A stretch of DNA of 51,069 bases from Desulfocapsaceae bacterium (GTDB lineage Bacteria > Desulfobacterota > Desulfobulbia > Desulfobulbales > Desulfocapsaceae). Positions 6,976 through 14,962 of the stretch are shown here, piece after piece (positions within the stretch are counted from its first letter, which is position 1; every line of letters begins with the position of its first letter). The notes beneath the pieces are model-generated. The model did no database searches, was not told where the DNA came from, and saw only the letters and a list, made by a program, of their open reading frames with translations. Position numbers and translations under genes: made by a program. The stretch spans positions 1 to 51,069 of the forward strand of contig JAUSAB010000085.1 of NCBI GenBank assembly GCA_030653035.1. Reading direction: 5' to 3'.

Positions 6976-9018
6976 GTGCCTTTTACACCAACTCCCCTGG
7001 GACAACAATTTTTATTACGATATATGTTACCTCTTCTCAGATTTATACAGGGCCGGACGTTCCTCAGCCTCCTTCTCCTGGTTTCCATATACTCCATTGG
7101 CAACTATTTCATTATCAGACTGATTGTCTCTCCCCAACATCTTCAATTTGAACGTCACCTGGCGCAACTGGAAACGGAACGTCTTACGGAAGCACTACTG
7201 GGGGAAGAAGAGTCCTTGAAAACCATCGCCCATGACTGGTCGGCCTGGGATGACACCTATGACTTTGTCCAGAACGCAAACCCCGAATATATAACCTCCA
7301 ATCTTTCAGAGACCACATTTACAAATCTCAGATTAAATCTGCTCTCCATTTATCGTCTCGACGGCTCACTGGTATGGAGCCGGCTCCTCAACCTTGAAAC
7401 AGAAAAGGAAATGAACTTCCCTGAATTCCCGCCGACCGGCCTGGCCAGCACCCATCCCCTGCTGCGCCACCCCGGAGTCGACAGTTTAATCAACGGGATC
7501 ATCAAAACAGCTCACGGCCCACTCTTGATCGTATCCCAGCCCATCATCACCAGTGAAAACACCGGGCCCATTATCGGAACACTGATCTTTGGTCGCTTGC
7601 TCACCAAGGAGTTAATGGCAAAGTTCACAAAACAGACCAAGGTCAACTACCGACTCCTTGATCTCGATGAACAAGAGTCCCTTGCCGAAATTCCTGCCGA
7701 TATATCCGCACTTGGTCCGGAAACACCCTTTGTCTTTTATGATACAAAAAACAGAATCACCGCCTACAGCCTCCTCCCCGATTATCTGGGCAAACCCCAG
7801 TGGCTCCTTGAGGTGCATACCGATCGCCCGATCACCGAAAATTCCAGAGAATCCCTTCACTATGTCCTGTTCGTAAACATGGGCATCGGTCTCATTATCC
7901 TCCTTTTCCTCCTCCTCTTGTATAGAAATCAACTCAGGACTGCGACCTCGACAGTCCGGGACCTTATCGCTCACACCTTACCGTCTCAAACAAATGGACA
8001 ACCTGAAGGTCCACTGGCAATCGGCTTCAACACCGATGAGTTTTCCAGATTAGGTGATGAGCTCCGCTCCATGATCGCCAACTTTGAACAAACCACCGAA
8101 CAGCAAAAAAATATCATCAGCGAATACACGACATCACGTCGCCAGCTGAATTCCCAGATGGTCAAAGAGATCAAGAAGAGGCTGCAAATCGAAGAAGACC
8201 TGCACAAGATCCAGAGGGATCTTGAGAGACAGGTCGAAGAACGAACCCGGGAGCTCCGTCAGACCAATATTATCCTGCAGGACGAAATTATCGTCCGGAA
8301 AGAGAAGGAGGACGAACTGATAAACCACCGGAAGCGTCTTCGCGCCCTCTCATCGGAACTCATGCAAATAGAAGACAAAGAACGACGCCAGCTTGCCACT
8401 GACCTCCACGACCATGTAGGACAGTCCCTTTCGGCTGTGAAGATGTATGTGGATGGACTCATTGCCTCTGCATCGTACGATGTCGACCGGAAGAAACTTC
8501 AGCTCATAGCAAGTATCGTTGAACAAACTGTGCAGGATGTCCGCACACTCACCTTTGAGCTCAGTCCACCCATTTTATATGAGCTTGGCCTGAAGGCCGC
8601 GCTTGAATGGCTCGCTGAAGACTTTCAAAAAAAATACTCCCTCCAAATCAAGTCCAAATGTGATGAGTGCCCCAAATGCACCACCCCCGCCTTCCTGGCC
8701 CTTCTTTTCCGCACAATCCGTGAATTACTGATCAATGTCGTCCGTCATGCCCATGCTGATACGGCTGAGGTCGAAGTTCGATGTACAGGTAAAGGTGTCC
8801 GTATAACCGTCAGAGACTACGGCTGCGGCATGAAAGACGCGGATCAGAAAAACGAGGAAAACACCAACACAGGCTTTGGCCTGTTCAGTGTCCGAGAACG
8901 GGTAATCAATATCGGCGGCACAGTGGTGATTGATTCGCAAAAAGGTCAAGGAACAACCATAACCTTAACAATTCCAATTAAAGAGGCCTGCACGGAATCC
9001 GGCAGTGACCAAATATGA
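6976..9018 (+). CDS. CHASE4-domain sensor histidine kinase (NarL/DegS type)
   Basis: A 680-residue membrane sensor kinase. One transmembrane segment lies at about residues 28-48, followed by an extracytoplasmic CHASE4 domain with the hallmark HDWSAWDDTYDF (about 88-100). A second membrane segment sits at about 297-316, then a HAMP-like linker and coiled coil (about 320-455). The HisKA_3 box is ERRQLATDLHDHVGQS with the phospho-acceptor His near residue 478, and the HATPase domain shows RELLINVVRHA, VRDYGCGM and GFGLFSVRERV. This is the NarX/DegS class that pairs with LuxR-type regulators. The listed start is GTG with an agag site; an ATG at 7024 is the alternative. The stop overlaps the response-regulator start by 4 bases (ATGA). 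The ligand is unknown. Confidence 0.9.
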   Translation: MPFTPTPLGQQFLLRYMLPLLRFIQGRTFLSLLLLVSIYSIGNYFIIRLIVSPQHLQFERHLAQLETERLTEALLGEEESLKTIAHDWSAWDDTYDFVQNANPEYITSNLSETTFTNLRLNLLSIYRLDGSLVWSRLLNLETEKEMNFPEFPPTGLASTHPLLRHPGVDSLINGIIKTAHGPLLIVSQPIITSENTGPIIGTLIFGRLLTKELMAKFTKQTKVNYRLLDLDEQESLAEIPADISALGPETPFVFYDTKNRITAYSLLPDYLGKPQWLLEVHTDRPITENSRESLHYVLFVNMGIGLIILLFLLLLYRNQLRTATSTVRDLIAHTLPSQTNGQPEGPLAIGFNTDEFSRLGDELRSMIANFEQTTEQQKNIISEYTTSRRQLNSQMVKEIKKRLQIEEDLHKIQRDLERQVEERTRELRQTNIILQDEIIVRKEKEDELINHRKRLRALSSELMQIEDKERRQLATDLHDHVGQSLSAVKMYVDGLIASASYDVDRKKLQLIASIVEQTVQDVRTLTFELSPPILYELGLKAALEWLAEDFQKKYSLQIKSKCDECPKCTTPAFLALLFRTIRELLINVVRHAHADTAEVEVRCTGKGVRITVRDYGCGMKDADQKNEENTNTGFGLFSVRERVINIGGTVVIDSQKGQGTTITLTIPIKEACTESGSDQI

Positions 9019-9656
9019 CACTAAAAGTTATTGTGGTGGATGACCATAAAATTGTCAGGGACGGACTCTGTTCGCTCATTGAAGGACTCTTCGGTTACAC
9101 CATCGTCGGCTGGGCGGAAAACGGCAGACAGGCGATCGAGGTGGCACGCCAGGAAAAACCTGATATCATCATCATGGATGTCAGCATGCCGGAGATGAAC
9201 GGTATTGATGCCACCAGTTCGATCATGGAAGAGATGCCCTTTTGCAAGATCATTGTCCTGTCCATGCATTCGGATAAACGCTTCATTACCGGCGCTCTCC
9301 AGGCCGGGGCCTCAGGCTTCCTTCTCAAGGAGTGTGCCTTCCAGGAACTCAACCAGGCCCTTGACGCAGTTCAAAAGGGGCAGACCTATCTCAGCCCCAA
9401 AATTGCCGGTACGGTTGTCCACGATTACCGACGACGCCTGCTCTCCGAGGCCAAGGAAGAAAACCTCACAACCAGAGAACGTGAAGTGCTGCAGCTGATT
9501 GCCGAGGGTCGTTCGACCAAAGAAATTGCCGACAAACTCTTTGTCAGCATCAAGGCCATTGAAGGACGGCGGCGACGGATCATGGAGAAACTGCAGATCA
9601 GCACCGTGGCCGGACTAGTCAAATATGCCATCCGGGAAGGACTGACAGAATTGTAA
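9015..9656 (+). CDS. NarL/FixJ-family response regulator
   Basis: A 213-residue two-domain regulator. The receiver domain (1-120) has the acidic pair DD at 9-10, phospho-acceptor Asp55 in IIMDVSMPEMNG, Ser in VLSMHS and Lys in FLLKE. The LuxR-type helix-turn-helix (about 148-210) contains LTTREREVLQLIAEGRSTK and the recognition helix region VSIKAIEGRRRRIMEKL. It overlaps the CHASE4 kinase gene by 4 bases and is therefore its cognate partner. The next gene downstream, 357 bases away on the same strand, is the first multihaem cytochrome gene, so control of that cluster is a natural inference, but no binding site can be proven. Length is standard. Confidence 0.93.
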   Translation: MTLKVIVVDDHKIVRDGLCSLIEGLFGYTIVGWAENGRQAIEVARQEKPDIIIMDVSMPEMNGIDATSSIMEEMPFCKIIVLSMHSDKRFITGALQAGASGFLLKECAFQELNQALDAVQKGQTYLSPKIAGTVVHDYRRRLLSEAKEENLTTREREVLQLIAEGRSTKEIADKLFVSIKAIEGRRRRIMEKLQISTVAGLVKYAIREGLTEL

Positions 9657-10013
9657 CTCCGACAGTGTGCCGGCAGGTGCCCCTCAAAAATGAACCGCAT
9701 GCAACCAACGGGAAGGCAATAAGATGAGAATGGATCCCCCTCAACAATAGTGATATTCCTGTCATCTCCCCTTGCATCGAAACATCCACCTTCTCCCCCC
9801 ACTCATTTCCCTCCCCTCCAGTTCCTTGCCCTATTCCCCCTCATCACACACCATCCAAAAACCATAACAAGGGATTTCGAGGCCAACAAGTAGGGAAACC
9901 CCCCTTTTCAAGTATCCTACATAATGATATATCATCAAACAATCTTACAAAGGTGCCGTCCTTCTTTAGGGATAACCATTTTAATTAAATAGGAAAGTTG
10001 ACTCACGAGGATA
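9657..10013 (+). promoter_or_regulatory. Regulatory gap upstream of the cytochrome cluster
   Basis: A 357-base gap. It contains a long pyrimidine-rich stretch (about 9776-9840) and then an AT-rich segment with a perfect 12-bp palindrome, atgatatatcat, at 9924-9935, about 80 bases before the cytochrome start. The first cytochrome ATG at 10014 has an acgagg site four bases away. The palindrome is a plausible operator for the neighbouring NarL-type regulator or another dimeric factor. No convincing -35/-10 pair could be fixed by eye. Confidence 0.4.
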
Positions 10014-10934
10014 ATGAAAAAAACAGCATGTATCTCCTTGTTTCTCCTCTTTGCCAGCAGCATCACACTGGCACATAGCGCCAGCCAACAGGATCTGTCT
10101 TTCATCAACCCCGACGTGACAACAGCAACCAATGTCCACTTCAACGAACTCTACTGCACGGAATGTCATCTGCAGCGACCAAACAAAGGTGATGCAATTC
10201 AGCTGAGATACAAAAACTACACACAGACCTGCAGGTGTCATGGATATACTCCCGACACTTACACCCACCCTGTTGACATACCACTCTCCCCCGAGAAAAA
10301 GGCTGCTATCCCGGCAGAGTTTCCCCTCACAGACGACAAGATCACCTGTGACACCTGCCACAACATGGCGCTGCAATGCGAACCGAAATACGAACTCAGG
10401 CACCACAATAAGGCGTTTTTACGAACGGACGCCTCCCTGGGCAGAACCTTCCTCTGTTTTCAATGCCACAAGGAAGACCAGTACAAGATGTTTGATCCTC
10501 ACAAACAGCTGGACGCCTCGGGAGCGATAAACCCGGAATCATGTCTCTATTGCCACGAAACCAAGCCGAATGAGCAAAACGCCACACTGGAATCGCGGAA
10601 AAACGGAGAAGATACTGTCCATCTTGTCGGTGATCTTGAAGTTCTCTGCTTGCGCTGTCACTATAACAAAGCCGGAAACCACCCCCTCAACAAAAACCAT
10701 CTCATCAAACCATCGGAGAAGGTGGTCTCCAGAATGTTGTGGTCCGAGAGAAATCTCTTGATCGTGCTGCCGTTGAATGACGAGGGGAAAATCACCTGCA
10801 TTACCTGCCACAACCCCCATGAACGGGGGGTTATTCCCACCGAAAAGGCTGCTGCTGCCGGTGCAAGTGACAAGGGCCGGCTGAGAAAATCATGGGGAGG
10901 GGGCAGCATCTGTGTAGTATGCCATAATATATAA
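10014..10934 (+). CDS. Periplasmic multihaem cytochrome c (7 CXXCH plus one CXCH)
   Basis: A 306-residue secreted protein with a signal peptide (MKKTACISLFLLFASSITLA). Seven CXXCH motifs are seen: CTECH (48-52), CDTCH, CFQCH, CLYCH, CLRCH, CITCH and CVVCH, the last four residues from the C-terminus. An eighth position reads C73-R-C75-H76, which lacks one spacer residue. The pairs CDTCH/CFQCH and CITCH/CVVCH, with an intervening basic-aliphatic segment (AFLRT; GRLRK), match the paired-CXXCH arrangement. It probably carries electrons in the periplasm. It is first in a cytochrome cluster and is 103 bases upstream of the 8-haem gene. No catalytic family is recognisable, so a pure electron-transfer role is inferred. 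Confidence 0.87.
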   Translation: MKKTACISLFLLFASSITLAHSASQQDLSFINPDVTTATNVHFNELYCTECHLQRPNKGDAIQLRYKNYTQTCRCHGYTPDTYTHPVDIPLSPEKKAAIPAEFPLTDDKITCDTCHNMALQCEPKYELRHHNKAFLRTDASLGRTFLCFQCHKEDQYKMFDPHKQLDASGAINPESCLYCHETKPNEQNATLESRKNGEDTVHLVGDLEVLCLRCHYNKAGNHPLNKNHLIKPSEKVVSRMLWSERNLLIVLPLNDEGKITCITCHNPHERGVIPTEKAAAAGASDKGRLRKSWGGGSICVVCHNI

Positions 10935-11037
10935 AAAATGAATAATCCCTTCACACCACTGCGAAATCGTTACAGTACGGTTGTTTACAGAATGTAGTGC
11001 ATCCTATAATAAACTGTTATAAAAAAAAGGAGAGGAG

Positions 11038-12099
11038 ATGAGCTTGAAGTCACGTTTCGGACCATTTGGTCACATTGGTATCTTGGTACTCCTTACCATC
11101 TACTTCATGCCCTCAAGTGTCTTTGGGGCAGATGCAGGCAACTGTCTTGTATGTCACAAGTTTCCAGGATTAAGCAGGGTCGGCGAGAATGGAGAGATGC
11201 GGCTTCTCTATGTCAATGAGGAAATTCACAACAAGGGCGTCCATGGCAGTGTCAAATGTGAGGGGTGTCATACAGATATAACCAAAATCCCCCATGACCC
11301 CGCCAAGCCGGTTGATTGCCTCGTGCTTTGCCATATCATAGAACCGACTTCGGAGCAGAAGTTCTCCCACAAGAGTGTTGCAACCTCTTTAGAAGACAGT
11401 GTCCACAGCAAGAAGGACAAGGACGGCAAGGAAAAACCATTCAGCGAAGATATGCCCACCTGCAAGGACTGTCATGACGACCCAATGTTCAGGCCCCTGG
11501 CATTTGTTAAGAAAGTCAGGCCCGGTGTCGCCGAGGATGCCCTGGGGCGCTGTCGTGTCTGTCATTCCAAAGAAGCATTTATCGACAAGTTTTACAATCA
11601 CATCACCACCAGACTGCATAAGAGCAGAAGCCCCCTTAACATTGCAGAGGCGTGCGCTCGCTGCCATGATGACCCGAAACTGGTCGCCAGGCACAATCTT
11701 TCGAGGGCGGCAGGTTCCTATGGCCAGACCTTTCACGGTAAGGCCGCCAACCTTCTCGACGAATCGGTTCCAGATTGCCTGGACTGTCATGTGCCCAAGG
11801 GAAAATCCGTACACCAGATGTATAAGAACGAGGACTCCCGGGCCACAACCCATAAAGAAAACAGAGGACAAATCTGCAACTCCGTGGACTGTCATCCAGG
11901 GGCCTCCAAAAAATTCAGTAACTACCAGGTCCATGCCGAATTCGACAAGGGAAAAAACCCGGTCATATACTGGTTTACCACGTTTTTCATCATTCTCACC
12001 GGCGGCACCCTGCTGCCTCTGATGGCGATCCTTTTTCTTGACCTGCTTCGCCGCCTGTTTCCCAATGCATCCTTTAGACGGAGGAAAGAGAAACAATGA
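11038..12099 (+). CDS. Membrane-anchored octahaem cytochrome c
   Basis: A 353-residue protein with an N-terminal export signal (cleavage likely after SSVFGA, near 31) and a C-terminal membrane anchor (about 308-335, FFIILTGGTLLPLMAILFL) followed by a basic tail. Haem motifs in order: CLVCH (36-40), CEGCH, CLVLCH (CX3CH), CKDCH, CRVCH, CARCH, CLDCH and CNSVDCH (CX4CH). That makes eight sites, two with non-standard spacing; CX4CH is known from cytochrome c3. The haem domain should face the periplasm. The ATG has an excellent ggagagg site. The stop overlaps the cytochrome b start by 4 bases, so the two subunits are likely made together. No nitrite or tetrathionate reductase active-site lysine motif is evident. 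Confidence 0.88.
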   Translation: MSLKSRFGPFGHIGILVLLTIYFMPSSVFGADAGNCLVCHKFPGLSRVGENGEMRLLYVNEEIHNKGVHGSVKCEGCHTDITKIPHDPAKPVDCLVLCHIIEPTSEQKFSHKSVATSLEDSVHSKKDKDGKEKPFSEDMPTCKDCHDDPMFRPLAFVKKVRPGVAEDALGRCRVCHSKEAFIDKFYNHITTRLHKSRSPLNIAEACARCHDDPKLVARHNLSRAAGSYGQTFHGKAANLLDESVPDCLDCHVPKGKSVHQMYKNEDSRATTHKENRGQICNSVDCHPGASKKFSNYQVHAEFDKGKNPVIYWFTTFFIILTGGTLLPLMAILFLDLLRRLFPNASFRRRKEKQ

Positions 12100-13001
12100 A
12101 ACGATATCCAACCATAAAAATCGAAAACGGGAAGAAATACTTTTTCAGATTCGACCTGGACCAAAGAATCCAGCACATCATTCTGGCGGCAACGGTCATT
12201 ATTCTGGTGTTGACCGGGATGCCTCTCAAGTTCAGTGAGACAAGCTGGGCCCCGTATCTCAATACCTTCTTCGGTGGCAGCAAGATGTCACCGATGATAC
12301 ACAAAGTGACCGGAGCCATCATGCTCATCCTTTTTGCTTACCACGTCATCCGTGTGGTCAGCCAAATCGTGAGCAAACAGATTTTCCCCCTCAAAAAAGA
12401 GGGAAAAATGAATATTGGCGAAGTTACCACCATACTCATCAAGCAGCCGATGATCCCCAACCTCAAGGACGCCAAGGACATCATAGGACTGATGAAATAT
12501 CTCCTCTATTTTACCACTGTCCGACCTGATGGAGATGAATTCACCTGGAAGGAAAAATTTGATTACTGGGCGCCGTTCTGGGGTATGTTTGTCATCGGTC
12601 TTACCGGGCTTGTTATCTGGAACAAGGTGCTTGCCACCCAGATCATACCAGGCGAGCTCATCAACCTCTGCCTGATCGCCCACAGCGACGAGGCGCTGCT
12701 GGCCGCCCTCTTTCTCTTCATCTGGCACTGGTATAATGTCCACTTCTCCACATCCGTCTTCCCCATGGGCACGGTCTTTTTGACTGGTTATCTCTCAGAG
12801 GAGTTGATGGTGGAAGAACACTATGAACATTATGTCAGGGTCATGACCAAAGAGGGGTTGGCGCATGAAATCCTCCCACCCCATGGTGGTCACAAGCCAT
12901 TCTGTGATAAGCCGTTGCCGGACAAACCTGACAGCCCGTCAACCACTACCGCCGCCGAACAGCCCAATGATACCCTGCAGCAGGGAGGACTCAGCTCATG
13001 A
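12096..13001 (+). CDS. Cytochrome b subunit (FdnI/thiosulfate reductase-like, cytochrome b561 fold)
   Basis: A 301-residue integral membrane cytochrome b. Four membrane helices can be seen (about 27-46, 68-90, 162-182, 200-220), with His ligands in RIQHIIL, MIHKVTG, FAYHVIRV and IAHSDEALLAALFLFIWHW. This is the di-haem fold of formate dehydrogenase gamma, PhsC and Ni/Fe-hydrogenase b subunits, which exchange electrons between quinones and periplasmic redox proteins. The hydrophilic C-terminal tail is Pro/Ser/Thr-rich. Four-base ATGA overlaps with the octahaem gene before it and the tri-haem gene after it argue for one complex. No molybdopterin or Fe-S catalytic subunit is nearby, which suggests a dedicated quinol:cytochrome c module. 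Confidence 0.87.
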   Translation: MKRYPTIKIENGKKYFFRFDLDQRIQHIILAATVIILVLTGMPLKFSETSWAPYLNTFFGGSKMSPMIHKVTGAIMLILFAYHVIRVVSQIVSKQIFPLKKEGKMNIGEVTTILIKQPMIPNLKDAKDIIGLMKYLLYFTTVRPDGDEFTWKEKFDYWAPFWGMFVIGLTGLVIWNKVLATQIIPGELINLCLIAHSDEALLAALFLFIWHWYNVHFSTSVFPMGTVFLTGYLSEELMVEEHYEHYVRVMTKEGLAHEILPPHGGHKPFCDKPLPDKPDSPSTTTAAEQPNDTLQQGGLSS

Positions 13002-13936
13002 AATGCTTTCTTACCAAACTCTACATCCTCGCCTTTATGGCGCTGGTCGTTTTTTTCGGTGTGCTCATCTGGAAATTGACCTTTGCCCATCTTATTCATG
13101 AATACCACGCCAGAAAAGGACATGTGTCCATCGAGCATACCGGAGAACCAGACAAAAAAGACATCGGCAAGCAGACATTTGAAACGATGATCCTTGAAAG
13201 CGAGGATAGGGTGAAACACTACCTCGGCTATCGAGTGCTCGAAGAGCAGCGAATAAAGGGTCATTTCCACCATATCGATTTTGATATAGGCCCGGACAAC
13301 AGGTCCTACTGCCGATCCTGTCACGGTGACATGCCGCACGACAAAGTCAAGGATGTTCGCGCTTTTTTGAATATGCACGCCTTCTTTATCGCCTGTCAAA
13401 CCTGCCATGTCAAACTTGAAGAAGGTGAAAAGACAAACGTCTACAAATGGTATGACCGCAAAACTGGGGATATTGTTGACAGTCCGGTTAATGGGGCTCC
13501 GCCGGGGACCTATAACGCCAAGATCATCCCCTTTGTTCGGGAGAACGGCCAACTCGTCCGCATCGACAGCGAAGACAAGATACAATTCGCCACTGAATAC
13601 AAGAAAAATGAAAAGGTCCTGAGCGAAGGCCAAAAATCCATGGCAAAGAAACTTATCCATAAGTTTATCAGCAAGGTCCCGGTGACCTGTGAAAGTTGCC
13701 ATACCAACAACAACCCGACCCTCCCGCTTGCGGAGCTTGGCTATCCCAAGACACGGATTGACTCCATCACCAGTACAGAGGTGGTGGGAATGATAAAAAA
13801 ATATACCGAATTCCATATGCCGAAGATGTTGAGCCCCGGTGAGAAACCGGCCACGCCGCCACAGCAGCCACCAGTACCACTACTATCACCAGTACCACCA
13901 GCAGCGCCACCAGCAGCGCCACCAGCACAACACTAA
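12998..13936 (+). CDS. Membrane-anchored tri-haem cytochrome c
   Basis: A 312-residue protein with an N-terminal uncleaved-type anchor (LYILAFMALVVFFGVLIW, about 8-26) and three CXXCH motifs: CRSCH near 107, CQTCH near 132 and CESCH near 229. Extra histidines (HFHH near 88, HDK, HAF) could serve as distal ligands. The C-terminal ~35 residues are a Pro/Ala-rich tail (PPAAPPAAPPAQH) encoded by a short tandem repeat. The topology resembles NapC/NrfH-type quinol-oxidising anchors, but the motif number is lower than the usual four or more. It overlaps cytochrome b by four bases and is followed 28 bases later by the NHL-repeat gene. The likely role is relaying electrons from the b subunit to soluble partners. 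Confidence 0.82.
   Translation: MKCFLTKLYILAFMALVVFFGVLIWKLTFAHLIHEYHARKGHVSIEHTGEPDKKDIGKQTFETMILESEDRVKHYLGYRVLEEQRIKGHFHHIDFDIGPDNRSYCRSCHGDMPHDKVKDVRAFLNMHAFFIACQTCHVKLEEGEKTNVYKWYDRKTGDIVDSPVNGAPPGTYNAKIIPFVRENGQLVRIDSEDKIQFATEYKKNEKVLSEGQKSMAKKLIHKFISKVPVTCESCHTNNNPTLPLAELGYPKTRIDSITSTEVVGMIKKYTEFHMPKMLSPGEKPATPPQQPPVPLLSPVPPAAPPAAPPAQH
13895..13930 (+). repeat. 12-bp tandem repeat in the tri-haem gene tail
   Basis: The unit ccaccagcagcg is present twice in direct succession (13895-13906, 13907-13918) and begins a third time at 13919. It encodes the PPAAPPAAPPA tail. Being a multiple of three, slippage would change tail length without shifting the frame. It also makes the opposite and +1 frames look open. 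Confidence 0.75.
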
Positions 13937-13964
13937 CCGCCTGGAACAAGGGGATAAAGATATT

Positions 13965-14930
13965 ATGTTTGGATGGTGTACAATCCTCCCGGGGTGCAGA
14001 TGGCAGCGGAGCATATTTCCCGTTGCCATCTGCATCTGGCTTACTTTTTGTGTCTCGACAGCCCATGGAGTCGAACTGACCATGGCGAGACACCTCTTTG
14101 ATATCAAGGATACCTTTAACCAGCCAAGTGATGTGGCCGTGGCCAAGAATGGTACCATCTATGTGGTGGACGGTGTCAATGGCAGGATCCAGGCATTCTC
14201 TCCATCGGGAAGCTATCTTTTCACCATCGGCCGCCCAGGGACCGGGCCCGGTGAATTTGCCTTTCCCCTGGGGATGGATATTGACGAATCAGGCATGGTC
14301 TATGTCGCCGATTCCAGAAACCAGAGGGTCCAGATATTGACCGCCAAGGGTGCTTTTATCTCTGAGATCCCGGTTCCGGACCATAACGGTAAAAAGGCAG
14401 ACCCGACGGATGTGGCCGTGGATGATTCCGGCAAGTGGTTCTTTGTGGCAGACAATAATAATCACCGTATTCTCAAATTTGATATTGCTTCAAAAAAGCT
14501 TATCAACAGCTATGGCAAACCCGGGGAGGAAAAGCGGGAATTCCGTTATCCCTTTCTCATGCATCTGCATCATAACAAAGACCTCTACGTCGTCGATGTG
14601 ATCAACACCAGGGTCCAGGTGGTGAACACAGAGGGCAAGTTTGTTACCTTTGTCGGGGGATGGGGCGTGGAAAAGGGACATTTTTTTCGGCCCAAGGGGG
14701 TCACTGTTGATAAAAACGGCCTCGCCTATGTCAGCGACAGTTACATGGGAGTGGTTCAGCTCTTTAATAATACAGGAACGTTTCATTCTGTCCTTGGTGA
14801 TCCTGTAAGCGGTGGGGTGAGAAAATTCACCACCCCGGTGGGACTCTTTGTTGACGACTCAATGCGCCTCTATGTAGTGGAAATGCTTCCAGGGCGGCTC
14901 AGTGTCTTCAGCCTGGATAATGCGCAATAA
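13965..14930 (+). CDS. Exported NHL-repeat beta-propeller protein
   Basis: A 321-residue protein with a signal sequence (SIFPVAICIWLTFCVSTAHG, residues about 15-34) and five to six NHL repeats, for example QPSDVAVAKNGTIYVVDGVN, FPLGMDIDESGMVYVADSRN, DPTDVAVDDSGKWFFVADNN and RPKGVTVDKNGLAYVSDSYM. NHL repeats form beta-propellers used for protein or ligand binding. The ATG at 13965 is preferred: it gives a signal peptide and has an aagggg site. The longer frame from 13839 merely reads through the previous gene's CAG/CAC repeat. NHL proteins occur inside several multihaem cytochrome clusters of metal-reducing bacteria, where they may scaffold the cytochromes; that role is inferred here. There are no haem motifs. 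Confidence 0.85.
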   Translation: MFGWCTILPGCRWQRSIFPVAICIWLTFCVSTAHGVELTMARHLFDIKDTFNQPSDVAVAKNGTIYVVDGVNGRIQAFSPSGSYLFTIGRPGTGPGEFAFPLGMDIDESGMVYVADSRNQRVQILTAKGAFISEIPVPDHNGKKADPTDVAVDDSGKWFFVADNNNHRILKFDIASKKLINSYGKPGEEKREFRYPFLMHLHHNKDLYVVDVINTRVQVVNTEGKFVTFVGGWGVEKGHFFRPKGVTVDKNGLAYVSDSYMGVVQLFNNTGTFHSVLGDPVSGGVRKFTTPVGLFVDDSMRLYVVEMLPGRLSVFSLDNAQ

Positions 14931-14962
14931 CAGTGGATCACCAAACAAAAACAGCCTGCCAT

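Noticed and set aside
6794-7123. A 109-residue frame before the CHASE4 kinase
   Set aside because: TTG start, no ribosome binding site, and it overlaps the kinase's membrane segment in a different phase.
12890-13816. A 308-residue minus-strand frame
   Set aside because: Antisense to the tri-haem cytochrome gene, which has coupled starts and haem motifs in its own frame.
13839-13964. Extended N-terminus of the NHL protein, rich in His/Gln
   Set aside because: It is the tri-haem gene's Pro/Ala repeat read in another frame. The ATG at 13965 gives a signal peptide and a ribosome binding site.
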